Part shown: positions 34,322 through 46,335 of the stretch, piece by piece
Layout of the letters: each line of letters opens with the position of its first letter
Position numbering within the stretch: position 1 is the stretch's first letter
From: Marinobacterium lacunae
GTDB lineage: Bacteria; Pseudomonadota; Gammaproteobacteria; Pseudomonadales; Balneatricaceae
NCBI RefSeq assembly: GCF_000705555.1
Contig: NZ_JMQN01000028.1
Span: forward strand, 29,089-93,088
Direction: 5' to 3'
Length of the DNA stretch: 64,000 bases
Program-made: the position numbers and the translations under genes
Notes under the pieces: model-generated
Told to the model about the DNA's origin: nothing
What the model saw: only the letters and a program-made list of their open reading frames with translations
Databases searched by the model: none

Positions 34322-35050
34322 TTAACCCTTTGTCAGCCGCTCGACGGTCTCTTCTACAGAGGTCAGGATGCCTCTTAGCATGCCCAGTTCGGTCTTTTCG
34401 GGGCGAGAACGGTTGAAATAGCGCTTAAGCTTGTCCATTACCCGTCCCTCATGTTGGGGAATGATAAAGTTGGTAAGTCGTAATACGCGCTCCAGATGTT
34501 CATAGAACAGAACCATCTCGTGCTGGCGGGGATAGGGGGCCGGCTCAGCGTTGGATGTCTCCGTTTTGCGGGCAGCTCGGCGCAGCTCGTAGCAGACGAG
34601 CTGAATGGCCTGGGCCACATTGAGAACGGGGTATTCCGGGTTGGCGTCGATATACAGATGACGATTACACAGCAGCATTTCGTGATTATTTAGCCCCATG
34701 GTTTCACGGCCAAAAAGAATCGCGATCTGACCGCTGTGGGCTTCCTGGACGGCGACACCGGCAGTTGTTTCAAGATCGAGTAGCGGCAGGTCATAGCTAC
34801 GCTCTCGGGCGCTGGTGCCGATGACAAGCTGGCAGTCCGCAATCGCTTCTTCAACGCTGCTGACGACGACGGCGTCGGCCAACAGATCCTTGGCGCCGGC
34901 TGCACGTGATTCCGCCTCGGGATCAGGGAACGCGCGTGGATCTACCAGATAAAGTTGGGACAGGCCCATGTTTTTCATCGCCCGGGCGGCGGCGCCGATG
35001 TTGCCGGGGTGGAATGTCTGGACCAGAACGATACGGATATTGCTAAGCAT
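34322..35050 (-). CDS. trmJ: tRNA (cytidine/uridine-32-2'-O)-methyltransferase
   Basis: 242 residues from the ATG at 35050 (a GTG directly before it is less likely). SPOUT-family knot motifs: PGNIGAAARAMKNMG (about 16-30), ILFGRETMGLNNHEM and LNVAQAIQLVCYELR. The C-terminal extension to residue 242 is the TrmJ type. A terminator separates it from purB upstream. Confidence 0.94.
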   Translation of the reverse strand: MLSNIRIVLVQTFHPGNIGAAARAMKNMGLSQLYLVDPRAFPDPEAESRAAGAKDLLADAVVVSSVEEAIADCQLVIGTSARERSYDLPLLDLETTAGVAVQEAHSGQIAILFGRETMGLNNHEMLLCNRHLYIDANPEYPVLNVAQAIQLVCYELRRAARKTETSNAEPAPYPRQHEMVLFYEHLERVLRLTNFIIPQHEGRVMDKLKRYFNRSRPEKTELGMLRGILTSVEETVERLTKG

Positions 35051-35133
35051 CACGAAGCCGCTGTGTTAGAAGTTGTTGAGACAGATTGCCATCGAGGGCA
35101 ATTGGGCTGTTGGTTTCGGGTGAAAGCTGCATA

Positions 35134-35164
35134 TAAAAGAGCCGGCACAGGTGCCGGCTCTTAT
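35134..35164 (-). terminator. Terminator downstream of purB
   Basis: AGAGCCGGCAC (35138-35148) and GTGCCGGCTCT (35151-35161), 11-bp stem with a two-base loop, then T residues on the minus strand. It lies between purB and trmJ. Confidence 0.8.
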
Positions 35165-35180
35165 TCAGCGCAGTGTGCGA

Positions 35181-36610
<1,430 letters not shown>

Positions 36611-36657
36611 GCGGAAATCGTGGGTAAAGGTTACCCGCGATCCGCTTCGCCTTCAGC

Positions 36658-37347
36658 TCAGGTGGCGCTCGAAATCTTTTTAAGTGAGGGACGCACCCGG
36701 GAGCGGAAGAAAAACAGGTGCCAGCGCTTGCCGCCCACCTGACGCCAGAGAATTACGGCGCGTATGCCGGCGAGCAAAAGTGCGCGAATGCGAGCGGCAT
36801 TTTCGCTGTTTTGCAGGTGGCGAGGATCGCCGCCCACCTGAATCCGTATGGAAAAGGTACTGAGCGTGTCCTGATAGAGTGCGGCAATACCGGCAATGAC
36901 GTTGGAGTGCGTGTAGATTGAAGGATCAAACCCATCGGCTCTCTGAACTGGTTCCCCATCATGCGTGCCAGCGAAATATTTCGCCTTTTCGGCGATCTGG
37001 TCCAAGCGTTTGCCGATCTCGTCTAGCATATCGGGCCTTGCATTGAGCTTTCTCTCCAATTGAATGAGTGAAAGCGCATAGCGCATGATGTCGGGGTTAA
37101 GGCCGCCCGAGCGTTTGTCGACGAGTTCCTGCATCTGCTTCAGCCCAAGGCTCAGGTTGAACGGCAGCTCACGGACACCGCCGAACACATCCTCGGTAAC
37201 CTTGGGGTTGGATACGAAGAGGCTGGCGATGGAGGCCTCATAGCTGTTTTGCGCAACCATGCCTCTTCTGGCGATCTGTTCAACCAGACTTGCGGCTTGA
37301 AACACACCTGCCAACGCAATGGCCTGTTCGTCGTGTGCGCGTGCCAT
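36658..37347 (-). CDS. hflD: High frequency lysogenization protein HflD homolog
   Basis: 229 residues, a little longer than the usual 210 or so; the excess is a basic C-terminal tail (HLFFFRSRVRPSLKK). Helical protein, opening with DEQAIALAGVFQAASLV as in HflD. In E. coli it binds phage lambda CII and sits at the membrane; its cellular role is unclear. Its start overlaps the mnmA stop by 1 bp (TGATG). Confidence 0.9.
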   Translation of the reverse strand: MARAHDEQAIALAGVFQAASLVEQIARRGMVAQNSYEASIASLFVSNPKVTEDVFGGVRELPFNLSLGLKQMQELVDKRSGGLNPDIMRYALSLIQLERKLNARPDMLDEIGKRLDQIAEKAKYFAGTHDGEPVQRADGFDPSIYTHSNVIAGIAALYQDTLSTFSIRIQVGGDPRHLQNSENAARIRALLLAGIRAVILWRQVGGKRWHLFFFRSRVRPSLKKISSAT

Positions 37348-38462
37348 CAGCAGCTCTCCTCTGTCTGAATGCGCGAAGTGGTCTCAATAACGCCGCCGCC
37401 AAGGCATTGGTCATCAAGGTAGAAGACGGCTGATTGTCCCGGTGTCACTGCCCGTTGAGGGTGGTCAAACTGTACCTTGTATCCGCTTTCGGTTTGGGTA
37501 ATCACGCAGTCCTGATCGGACTGGCGATAACGCACCTTGGCTTTGCACTTAAATGGCATGACCGGCGCTGAACCGTTGATCCAGAATATATCGGTACAGG
37601 TGAGCCACTCGGCAAACAGCAATGGATGATCTGTGCCCTGAACGGCAATCAGTACGTTGCGTGCCAGATCCTTGCCAGCGACAAACCAGGGCTCTTCGGG
37701 GTAGTCTGCAAGCCCGCCGATGCCCAGTCCCTGACGCTGTCCGATTGTGTAGTACATCAGCCCCTGGTGGTCGCCAATCACATCACCATCGGGAGTTTCG
37801 ATCTTGCCGGGCTGTGCTGGCAGGTACTGTTTGAGGAAGTCGCTGAAGCGGCGCTCGCCGATAAAGCAGATACCGGTGCTGTCCTTTTTGTTATGCGTGA
37901 TCAGATCGTGTTTTTCAGCCAGCGCTCTTACTGCGGGCTTTTCCAGTTCACCGACGGGGAACAGCGTCAGGGCAAGCTCGGCTTCACCGACCTGATGCAG
38001 GAAGTAGCTCTGGTCCTTGTTGTTATCAAGTCCCTTGAGCAAGACAGCATGTCCATCGCGCATGCCTCGGCGTACATAGTGTCCGGTCGCGATCATATCG
38101 GCGCCGAGCATCTGGGCGTATTCCAGAAACGCCTTGAATTTGATCTCTCGGTTACACAGGATGTCCGGGTTGGGCGTGCGTCCGGCCTTGTATTCTTCCA
38201 GGAAGTGTTCGAAGACGTTATCCCAGTATTCGGCCGCAAAGTTGGCTGTATGAAGGTGAATGCCAAGCTTGTCACATACCGCCTGAGCATCGGCGAGATC
38301 CTCCTTGGCCGTACAGTACTCGGTACCGTCATCTTCATCCCAGTTTTTCATGAACAGGCCTTCGACCTGATAGCCCTGCTGCTGGAGCAGCAATGCGGAA
38401 ACCGAAGAATCGACGCCGCCGGACATGCCGACGATCACTTTAATGGATGCGTTATCGCTCAT
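37347..38462 (-). CDS. mnmA: tRNA-specific 2-thiouridylase
   Basis: 371 residues. PP-loop [15 protein letters not shown] (about 13-27) adenylates U34. The two catalytic cysteines are in DILCNREIK (about 100) and [10 protein letters not shown] (about 200). Makes s2U34 in Lys, Glu and Gln tRNAs using sulfur relayed by TusE. Central gene of nudJ-mnmA-hflD. Confidence 0.96.
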   Translation of the reverse strand: MSDNASIKVIVGMSGGVDSSVSALLLQQQGYQVEGLFMKNWDEDDGTEYCTAKEDLADAQAVCDKLGIHLHTANFAAEYWDNVFEHFLEEYKAGRTPNPDILCNREIKFKAFLEYAQMLGADMIATGHYVRRGMRDGHAVLLKGLDNNKDQSYFLHQVGEAELALTLFPVGELEKPAVRALAEKHDLITHNKKDSTGICFIGERRFSDFLKQYLPAQPGKIETPDGDVIGDHQGLMYYTIGQRQGLGIGGLADYPEEPWFVAGKDLARNVLIAVQGTDHPLLFAEWLTCTDIFWINGSAPVMPFKCKAKVRYRQSDQDCVITQTESGYKVQFDHPQRAVTPGQSAVFYLDDQCLGGGVIETTSRIQTEESC

Positions 38463-38480
38463 TGGTTCGCGTTGTGTCCT

Positions 38481-38924
38481 TCAAGGTTCATGAATCAAAG
38501 AAAGCGGGTAGCGTGTGCCGGCCAGGTAATCATCAATGCATTTCAGGACCAGTTCGCTGCGCAGTCTGTGCATATTTTCAGCCACTTCGTCCCGGGTCAT
38601 CCAAACCGCCCTTATGATGCCGTCATCCAGTTCGCGTGCAGCATCGTGAAAACACGCGCGCGCGATGAAACAGGCCCTGTGATATGTCACGCCATTTGCT
38701 GGGGCCTTGTATACATATAGGCCGAGTAGGTGCTCGGGTTCAACGTGCCAACCGGTTTCCTCGAGCGTTTCGCGACGGGCGGCGTCTATGAAATGTTCAT
38801 CTTCCTCAAGGTGTCCGGCGGGTTGGTTTAAAACCAGATTACTGCCTGAGGTTTCTTCGACCAGAAGGAAGCGGCCGTTGTCTTCCACGATCGTGGCGAC
38901 TGTCGCGTGTGGTGTCCAGCGCAT
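38481..38924 (-). CDS. nudJ: Nudix hydrolase, NudJ-like
   Basis: 147 residues. The Nudix box GHLEEDEHFIDAARRETLEETGW (about 37-59, shown in parts: GHLEEDE, AARRETLEETGW) is complete. E. coli NudJ hydrolyses nucleoside di- and triphosphates and HMP-PP, and lies beside mnmA just as here. 18 bp upstream of mnmA on the same strand. Confidence 0.9.
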   Translation of the reverse strand: MRWTPHATVATIVEDNGRFLLVEETSGSNLVLNQPAGHLEEDEHFIDAARRETLEETGWHVEPEHLLGLYVYKAPANGVTYHRACFIARACFHDAARELDDGIIRAVWMTRDEVAENMHRLRSELVLKCIDDYLAGTRYPLSLIHEP

Positions 38925-39036
38925 GAGATATTCGACTAGCGTTCTTAGGATAGGTGTATTGTGCCCGGGAGTTTGGGTATCTGCTCGTGTTGGCCGATAA
39001 TACCAGTTTGTGAATCTGTACGCTGCCCCGGGAGTG

Positions 39037-39540
39037 ATGGGAAGTATGCCGTTAAATGATATTGCCGTTCAGACTGAAGACTTTGATCTATCGACGCTCA
39101 ACGATGTTTTGAGGCGCGAGGGCGCACGCAGCGGTGCGGTCGTGACCTTTACCGGTCTCGTTCGGGAACTTGCCAGCGAGCAATTGAATGGGCTTGAGCT
39201 TGAGCACTACCCGGGAATGACCGAGAAATCATTGGTTCGCATTGTTGAGCAGGCCCGTGAACGCTGGGACTTGGGGGTGGTGGTTGTCAGACATAGAGTG
39301 GGGCAGTTGTTTCTTGGCGATAACATCGTCTTTGTTGGTGTCTCAAGTGCCCACCGGCAAGCGGCTTTTGAGGCTGCGCAGTTTATTATGGACTACCTCA
39401 AGCGTGACGCGCCGTTCTGGAAAAAAGAGCTGCTGCAAGGGGGCGGGCACTGGGTTGAACAAAAGACTAGCGATCTTGACGCCGCGGCTTCATGGGCGGC
39501 TGGCGACGCCCCCGACGCTGAGAAGAAGGGGCAGTTCTGA
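39037..39540 (+). CDS. moaE: Molybdopterin synthase catalytic subunit
   Basis: 167 residues from the ATG at 39037; an ATG three codons later (39046) is equally possible, and both have purine-rich sites. It transfers sulfur from MoaD to precursor Z. Key segments: TFTGLVRE (about 36-43), [36 protein letters not shown] and [10 protein letters not shown] with the catalytic lysine. The other moa genes are not in the window. The last 74 bp overlap the convergent rluE gene. Confidence 0.93.
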   Translation: MGSMPLNDIAVQTEDFDLSTLNDVLRREGARSGAVVTFTGLVRELASEQLNGLELEHYPGMTEKSLVRIVEQARERWDLGVVVVRHRVGQLFLGDNIVFVGVSSAHRQAAFEAAQFIMDYLKRDAPFWKKELLQGGGHWVEQKTSDLDAAASWAAGDAPDAEKKGQF

Positions 39541-40087
39541 CGGGTAGGTGGATCTCCGCTATCCTGCTTTCACCGGGGGAAAGGTCATCAAGCGTCCACT
39601 GGCCTATCGCGGCCCGAACCAGGCGCAATGTCGGGAAACCTACGGCAGCGGTCATTCTTCTTACCTGGCGATTACGCCCTTCGCTGATTTTAAGCTCTAT
39701 CCAACTCGTGGGTTGGTTCGCACGTTGGCGGATGGGAGGATTGCGCGGCCAAATGTCTGGCTCTGTCATACGGGAGGCTTTGGCGGGTCGGGTCGGGCCG
39801 TCTTTAAGCGTTACACCTTGCCTTAGTCTCGCCAGTGCGTCCTCTGTAATGTTGCCGTCGACCTGCACCCAGTAGGTTTTTTCCAGCTTGAATTTTGGAT
39901 CGGCCAGTCGATTCTGTACGGCGCCCTCGTCGGTCAGAATAAGAAGTCCTTCAGAGTCATAGTCCAGTCGGCCGGCTGCATAGAATCCGGGCTGCGAGAT
40001 GTAATCAGCCAATGTCTCTCGGCCTTCGTTGTCTGTGAATTGGCTAAGCACATTGAAGGGTTTGTTAAACAATAAGATACGAGACAT
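39467..40087 (-). CDS. rluE: 23S rRNA pseudouridine(2457) synthase
   Basis: 206 residues from the ATG at 40087 ([17 protein letters not shown]). The catalytic Asp is in [14 protein letters not shown] (about 37-50); [22 protein letters not shown] is the RsuA-family motif. There is no S4 domain, as in RluE. About 20 extra basic residues at the C-terminus ([18 protein letters not shown]) lie in the part antisense to moaE. Confidence 0.93.
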   Translation of the reverse strand: MSRILLFNKPFNVLSQFTDNEGRETLADYISQPGFYAAGRLDYDSEGLLILTDEGAVQNRLADPKFKLEKTYWVQVDGNITEDALARLRQGVTLKDGPTRPAKASRMTEPDIWPRNPPIRQRANQPTSWIELKISEGRNRQVRRMTAAVGFPTLRLVRAAIGQWTLDDLSPGESRIAEIHLPVRTAPSSQRRGRRQPPMKPRRQDR

Positions 40088-40285
40088 TGTTGAGGGCGGA
40101 CTTCCGAAATGTGTGCGTGTGTAGAGCGTGCTGTATAAAGAATGGGTGATGTGCGCCAAGCGTAGCGTTCAGCCGATCACCTGGATGGCAAATAACGCGC
40201 CTATTTGGACGCACAAACCCTTCGAGATCCAGCTGGCGCTGCATCTCTGGTCAAATTGTGCACACAACGGTCGTTGATTGGACAC

Positions 40286-40492
40286 TCAGTCCAGCGTGCG
40301 AATATTGACCGCGTGTATGCCTTTTGGACCTGCCTTGGTCTCAAACTGTACTGTCTGGCCGGCTTTGAGGCTCTTGTAGCCTTCGGCCAGAATCGCAGAA
40401 AAGTGTGCGAACAACTCCTCGTCGAACTCTTCGGAGAGGATGAAGCCATAACCCTTGGCGTTGTTGAACCACTTTACTTTCCCTGTTTGCAT
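40286..40492 (-). CDS. cspD: Cold-shock-domain protein CspD
   Basis: 68 residues. RNP1 KGYGFI (13-18) and RNP2-like LFAHFSAI (27-34). The sequence KSLKAGQTVQFETKAGPKGIHA matches CspD, an inhibitor of replication made in stationary phase, better than CspA. Divergent from clpS, as in E. coli. The leader has a CACGCC/GGCGTG hairpin near 40529-40546. Confidence 0.93.
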   Translation of the reverse strand: MQTGKVKWFNNAKGYGFILSEEFDEELFAHFSAILAEGYKSLKAGQTVQFETKAGPKGIHAVNIRTLD

Positions 40493-40694
40493 ATGCTGCT
40501 CCCGTTGATTTCGCTACTCGCGAACCTCCACGCCCTGCGCGGCGTGAAAGGTACTCCTTTACATCATTGCAGGGACTGCTGATACTGGGGAGACCACTCC
40601 TGCTCGGGGCAGTATAACATTTGGCCGGCCCGACACTAGGGCCGAATTTCAGTAATTGATATTGTTTGTTGAAGCATAGAGAAATCAGTTGGTT

Positions 40695-41060
40695 ATGTCG
40701 TTCTACAACAACAGAACAGTCAGAATGATGGCGGATGACGCCGATGGAGATGAGCGGCGCGGTGATCACGGTGCAGTGGCTGCCGAACAGGTCAAGCCGG
40801 AGCTCAAGCGGCCTCCGATGTACCGGGTCGTATTGATGAATGATGACTACACCCCTATGGATTTTGTGGTTGAAGTTCTGATGATTTTTTTCAATATGAA
40901 TCAGGAAAAGGCGACACAGGTGATGTTGTCGGTCCATACTCAGGGAAAGGGGGTGTGTGGAGTTTTTACTCGAGATGTAGCGGAAACTAAAGCAGCGCAA
41001 GTGAATCAATATTCCCGTGAGAATAAGCACCCGCTGCTGTGTGAAGTTGAGTCGGTCTGA
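40695..41060 (+). CDS. clpS: ATP-dependent Clp protease adaptor ClpS
   Basis: 121 residues from the ATG at 40695. Core [24 protein letters not shown] (in parts, about 39-62) includes the NDDYTPM segment that grips N-terminal Leu, Phe, Tyr or Trp residues; the MIFF and [20 protein letters not shown] parts follow. Hands N-degron substrates to ClpA, encoded 15 bp downstream. Confidence 0.96.
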   Translation: MSFYNNRTVRMMADDADGDERRGDHGAVAAEQVKPELKRPPMYRVVLMNDDYTPMDFVVEVLMIFFNMNQEKATQVMLSVHTQGKGVCGVFTRDVAETKAAQVNQYSRENKHPLLCEVESV

Positions 41061-41075
41061 CAGGAGGCTGCAGCC

Positions 41076-43334
41076 ATGTTGAATCGCGAGCTTGAAGAAA
41101 CCCTCAGCGCAGCATTTAAGTCTGCCCGGGACAAGCACCATGAGTTTATGACGGTAGAGCATCTGCTATTGGCGCTGCTCGATAACCGTCAGGCTGCCGA
41201 AGTGCTTCACGCATGTGGAGCTGATTTTGACCGTTTGCGTCAGCAGCTATCAGTATTTATTGACGAAACCACCCCGTTGTTACCGCAAAATGTACCCAAT
41301 CTTGAAACCCAGCCGACGCTGGGGTTTCAGCGGGTATTGCAGCGTGCCGTATTCCATGTCCAGTCCTCCGGAAAATCGGAAGTCAGTGGTGCGAACGTTC
41401 TGGTCGCAATCTACAGCGAGCAGGAGAGTCATGCTGCCTATGTCTTGCAGCAGCAAGGCATTGAGCGCATCGATGTTGTCAATTACATCTCGCACGGGAT
41501 TTCTCGGGTCGGAGATTCAGAAAGTCCCGAGTCGGACGCGGCAACCGATGGCGATGAAGGCAACGAAAGCGGCAAGAGTCAGCTGAGCCAATACGCAGTG
41601 AATCTGAATCAGCAGGCGGCCCTTGGGCAGATCGATCCGCTGGTCGGCCGTGATGCCGAGGTTGAGCGAGTGGTGCAGATTCTGTCTCGTCGTCGTAAGA
41701 ATAACCCATTGCTGGTGGGTGAGGCCGGTGTCGGCAAGACAGCCATCGCTGAAGGTCTGGCGAAGCTGATCATTGAAGACAAGGTGCCGGATATAATCTC
41801 TAAGAGCGTGGTGTATGCGCTCGATTTGGGCGCCTTGCTGGCAGGTACCAAGTATCGCGGTGATTTCGAGAAGCGCCTCAAGGGGTTGCTTGCCGAGATT
41901 AAGCGGCAACCCAATGCGATACTGTTTATCGATGAGATTCACACAATCATCGGCGCAGGGGCTGCATCCGGTGGTTCGATGGATGCCTCAAACCTGCTGA
42001 AGCCCCTCCTGAGCTCAGGTGAGATCCGGTGTATCGGTTCGACCACGTTCCAGGAGTTCCGCGGCATATTCGAGAAGGACAGGGCGCTGGCACGTCGTTT
42101 CCAGAAGGTCGATATCCTAGAGCCGAGCGTCAGCGATACCTATCAGATTCTCCGGGGGCTGAGATCACGCTTTGAAGAGCATCACAACATCGAGTACACC
42201 GATGAGGCGTTGCTGGCGGCAGCTGAACTTGCCGATCGTTATATCAATGACAAGCATATGCCGGACAAGGCAATTGATGTGATTGATGAGGCAGGCGCCT
42301 ATCAGCGTCTGCTGCCGGAAGAGCGCCGAAAGAAAGTTATCGATGTCGTAGATGTCGAATCGGTCGTCGCCAAGATCGCTCGCATTCCGCCGAAGAGTGT
42401 TTCGGTCTCCGACAAGGAGCAGTTGGCGAAGCTTGAGTCCAACCTCAAGATGGTCGTTCTCGGCCAGGATGAGGCGATTGGAACGCTTTCGGCTGCGATC
42501 AAGCTCTCCAGAGCGGGTCTCAAGGCGCCTAACAAACCGGTGGGCTCTTTCCTGTTCTCTGGGCCGACAGGGGTTGGTAAAACAGAGGTCACAACGCAGC
42601 TGGCCCGCGTTTTGGGGATTGAGCTGGTGCGTTTCGATATGTCGGAATATATGGAGCGCCATACTGTCTCCCGCTTGATCGGTGCGCCTCCGGGCTATGT
42701 TGGCTTTGATCAGGGCGGTCTTTTGACCGAGGCGATTACCAAGTCGCCGCACTGTGTGCTACTGCTCGATGAGATCGAAAAGGCGCATCCGGAAGTCTTC
42801 AACCTTCTCTTGCAGGTGATGGATAACGGTACGCTCACCGATAATAACGGTCGCAAGGCGGATTTCCGTAATGTCATCCTGGTGATGACGACCAATGCCG
42901 GTGCCGAGCAGATGAGTAGGGCTTCCATCGGCTTTACGCGTCAGGATCACAGCACTGATGGTATGGAAGCGATCAAGCGACTGTTTACCCCTGAGTTCCG
43001 AAACAGGCTCGATGCGATTATCCAGTTCAAACCGCTGACAAGCGATATCGTCAAAGGCGTAGTCGACAAGTTCCTGACCGAGCTTCAAGCGCAGCTCGAC
43101 GAGAAGCGCGTCGTTCTGCATGTTGATGATGAGGCGCGTAGCTGGCTTGCCGAGCGAGGCTATGACGAGCTGATGGGCGCACGTCCGATGCAGCGTCTGA
43201 TCCAAGAGAAGATCAAGAAGCCGCTAGCGGAGATGATTCTGTTTGGAGAGCTTGCCGAGTCTGGCGGGGATGTTGATATCCGCGTCGGCGAGGATGGGGA
43301 GCTGGAGCTCGAGGTGGCCACGGTGGCAGCTTAA
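41076..43334 (+). CDS. clpA: Clp protease ATP-binding subunit ClpA
   Basis: 752 residues. N-domain, then two AAA modules with Walker A GEAGVGKT (about 216-223) and GPTGVGKT (about 494-501), and the ClpP-docking IGF in SIGFTRQDH. Together with ClpS and ClpP it degrades proteins carrying destabilising N-terminal residues. RBS AGGAGG before the ATG. Confidence 0.97.
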   Translation: MLNRELEETLSAAFKSARDKHHEFMTVEHLLLALLDNRQAAEVLHACGADFDRLRQQLSVFIDETTPLLPQNVPNLETQPTLGFQRVLQRAVFHVQSSGKSEVSGANVLVAIYSEQESHAAYVLQQQGIERIDVVNYISHGISRVGDSESPESDAATDGDEGNESGKSQLSQYAVNLNQQAALGQIDPLVGRDAEVERVVQILSRRRKNNPLLVGEAGVGKTAIAEGLAKLIIEDKVPDIISKSVVYALDLGALLAGTKYRGDFEKRLKGLLAEIKRQPNAILFIDEIHTIIGAGAASGGSMDASNLLKPLLSSGEIRCIGSTTFQEFRGIFEKDRALARRFQKVDILEPSVSDTYQILRGLRSRFEEHHNIEYTDEALLAAAELADRYINDKHMPDKAIDVIDEAGAYQRLLPEERRKKVIDVVDVESVVAKIARIPPKSVSVSDKEQLAKLESNLKMVVLGQDEAIGTLSAAIKLSRAGLKAPNKPVGSFLFSGPTGVGKTEVTTQLARVLGIELVRFDMSEYMERHTVSRLIGAPPGYVGFDQGGLLTEAITKSPHCVLLLDEIEKAHPEVFNLLLQVMDNGTLTDNNGRKADFRNVILVMTTNAGAEQMSRASIGFTRQDHSTDGMEAIKRLFTPEFRNRLDAIIQFKPLTSDIVKGVVDKFLTELQAQLDEKRVVLHVDDEARSWLAERGYDELMGARPMQRLIQEKIKKPLAEMILFGELAESGGDVDIRVGEDGELELEVATVAA

Positions 43335-43371
43335 TGGCTGCTCACCGTCTCGTATGCCGCACTCGCGCTTA

Positions 43372-43590
43372 TTAGCGGGCGCGGTATACGATGCGGCCTT
43401 TGGTCAGATCGTAAGGTGTCAGTTCAACTTTAACCTTGTCGCCGGTCAGGATGCGGATGTAGTTTTTGCGCATCTTGCCTGAAATGTGCGCTGTAACGAC
43501 GTGGCCGTTTTCCAGCTCGACACGGAACATCGTGTTGGGCAGGGTGTCGACTACAGTGCCTTCCATTTCAATTGAATCTTCTTTGGCCAT
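43372..43590 (-). CDS. infA: Translation initiation factor IF-1
   Basis: 72 residues, one S1/OB fold: [19 protein letters not shown] start, [22 protein letters not shown] and [22 protein letters not shown]. Convergent with clpA, 37 bp apart. Its 130-bp upstream gap to bpt shows no clear promoter. Confidence 0.97.
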   Translation of the reverse strand: MAKEDSIEMEGTVVDTLPNTMFRVELENGHVVTAHISGKMRKNYIRILTGDKVKVELTPYDLTKGRIVYRAR

Positions 43591-43719
43591 TCACTCTTTA
43601 CCTCAGGGCTGTTTTTTGTACCCGGCAGGATACGCGCCGGTCGGAAAGCGCATTATTTTGCCTGAATCCTGCTGTTATATCAAAGAGATTTGAGGATTGC
43701 GTGGTTGCGAGAGGGGGGC

Positions 43720-44427
43720 TCAGACCCGAATCCACTGATCGGCAATGAGCATATCCAGAGGCTTGAAGGCGGTTTTGTAGTTCATCTTGCGGCAGTCTCT
43801 TACCCAGTAACCGAGGTAAAGATAATCAAGGCCCGCTTGTTTGGCCGCTTCGATCTGCCAGAGGATTGCATAGCTACCCAGGCTTCGTTTCTCCTCTTCC
43901 GGCGCGTAAAACGTATAGAGTGCGGACAAACCCTGATCGAGTTGGTCAGTCACGGCTATTGCAACCAGCTCGCGGCGACTGTCACGAAACTCATAGAAAG
44001 TACTGGGTTGGCGGCCTTCAACCAGAAAGCTCATGAACTGACTCGGCGAGGGCGGGTACATATCACCGTCGCTGTGGCGCTGGGTGATATAGCGATCATA
44101 GAGTCGGTAGTATTCGATTGTCAGCTGTGGCGATACGCTTGCGACGCTAAGATCGGCATTGCGTCGCCAGATGCGGCGTTGCGTCTTGGACGGCCTGAAT
44201 TCGCGTACCGGTATTCTGACTGATACGCAGGCGTTGCAGCTGTCGCAGTGCGGACGATAGATATGGGAGCCGCTACGTCTGAAGCCAAGGTCGCTCAGCT
44301 GACTGTACAGGTCCCCAGTTACCTCAGCTTGAGGATCGACAAAAAGCGTCTTGGCCTTGCGGCCCGGCAAATAGCTGCAATCATGCGGCGGTGTCGCATA
44401 AAAGCGGAGTGTTTGTAGATCGCTCAT
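43720..44427 (-). CDS. bpt: Aspartate/glutamate leucyltransferase (Bpt)
   Basis: 235 residues. N-terminal cysteine-rich part ([22 protein letters not shown]) and [17 protein letters not shown] are typical of the Ate/Bpt family. Bacterial Bpt adds Leu to proteins starting with Asp or Glu, making them ClpS substrates. It overlaps aat by 4 bp, so the two N-end transferases are translated together. Confidence 0.92.
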   Translation of the reverse strand: MSDLQTLRFYATPPHDCSYLPGRKAKTLFVDPQAEVTGDLYSQLSDLGFRRSGSHIYRPHCDSCNACVSVRIPVREFRPSKTQRRIWRRNADLSVASVSPQLTIEYYRLYDRYITQRHSDGDMYPPSPSQFMSFLVEGRQPSTFYEFRDSRRELVAIAVTDQLDQGLSALYTFYAPEEEKRSLGSYAILWQIEAAKQAGLDYLYLGYWVRDCRKMNYKTAFKPLDMLIADQWIRV

Positions 44428-45143
44428 GAGGCACTACCCTCGTGTTGGAAGCAATGGCTCGCTCGCCACTCGTGCTCTGGCTGAAGCTGGAGCAGCTTGT
44501 TGAGTTGTGCGATAAATGTCGGGCGTGGAATCTCGCGAGCCCCGAGACTGGCCAGGTGATCGTTGTACACCTGACAGTCAATCAAAGCATAGCCCCAGTT
44601 TTTCAGATGTTCGACCAAATGAGCAAAGGCGATTTTTGACGCGTCCGTTCGTGTACTGAACATCGACTCGCCGAAAAACACGCCGCCAATGGCCAAGCCG
44701 TAAAGCCCGCCAACCAGTTGGTCCTCCATCCATACTTCGACGCTGTGGCCATGCCCGAGGCGGTGCAGTTCGAGGTAGGCGTTCTGCATGCGCGGGCTGA
44801 TCCAGGTGCCGGCGCTATAGGTGCGGGGCGCAGCGCATGCGGCGATGACCTCTGCGAAAGCTGTATCGAATGTAACGCTGTAGTGTTGTTTTCGAAGCGT
44901 CTTGCGCAGACTTCGGGAGATGTGAAGCTCAGACGGAATCAGCACGCAACGCGGATCTGGGCTCCACCAGAGTATCGGCTCGTCATCATTGAACCATGGA
45001 AAGATGCCGTTTCTATAGGCCGCGAGTATGCGATCTGGACGAAGGTCGCCGCCAGCCGCCAGTAGGCCGTTGGGTTCTTCCAATGCGGTGTGTACAGGGG
45101 GGAACTCAAGGCGGGCCGGATGGAGCCAGGGGATCATGGGCAC
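44424..45143 (-). CDS. aat: Leucyl/phenylalanyl-tRNA--protein transferase
   Basis: 239 residues. Hallmarks [32 protein letters not shown] (in parts, about 47-70) and [19 protein letters not shown]. Adds Leu or Phe to N-terminal Lys or Arg. 20 bp downstream of trxB on the same strand. Final C-terminal residues overlap the bpt start. Confidence 0.95.
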   Translation of the reverse strand: MPMIPWLHPARLEFPPVHTALEEPNGLLAAGGDLRPDRILAAYRNGIFPWFNDDEPILWWSPDPRCVLIPSELHISRSLRKTLRKQHYSVTFDTAFAEVIAACAAPRTYSAGTWISPRMQNAYLELHRLGHGHSVEVWMEDQLVGGLYGLAIGGVFFGESMFSTRTDASKIAFAHLVEHLKNWGYALIDCQVYNDHLASLGAREIPRPTFIAQLNKLLQLQPEHEWRASHCFQHEGSAS

Positions 45144-45163
45144 ACCTTGAGTTAATCGCGCAC

Positions 45164-46153
<990 letters not shown>

Positions 46154-46335
46154 TCAGTAGCTTATGTAATTTGGGCCACGAGGAAGAATTTCAATGTGTG
46201 GAATGATCAGGAATGTACCTTCAAGGCCAGTTAATGTCCATGCACGTATACGTGGCAACGGGCTCGGCTACTGATGGGTAAATATGGTATTTTTCACCCT
46301 CAATCGCATGGGTGACGCAGTAAGGATAGAAGGGC

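Noticed and set aside
37626..38720. 364-residue open frame opposite mnmA and nudJ
   Set aside because: Crosses two certain genes in antisense with no motif or start signal.
43345..43385. Imperfect hairpin (CGTATGCCGC with GCGGTATACG) between clpA and infA
   Set aside because: Long interrupted loop, no T tract, and it overlaps the infA stop; not convincing as a terminator.
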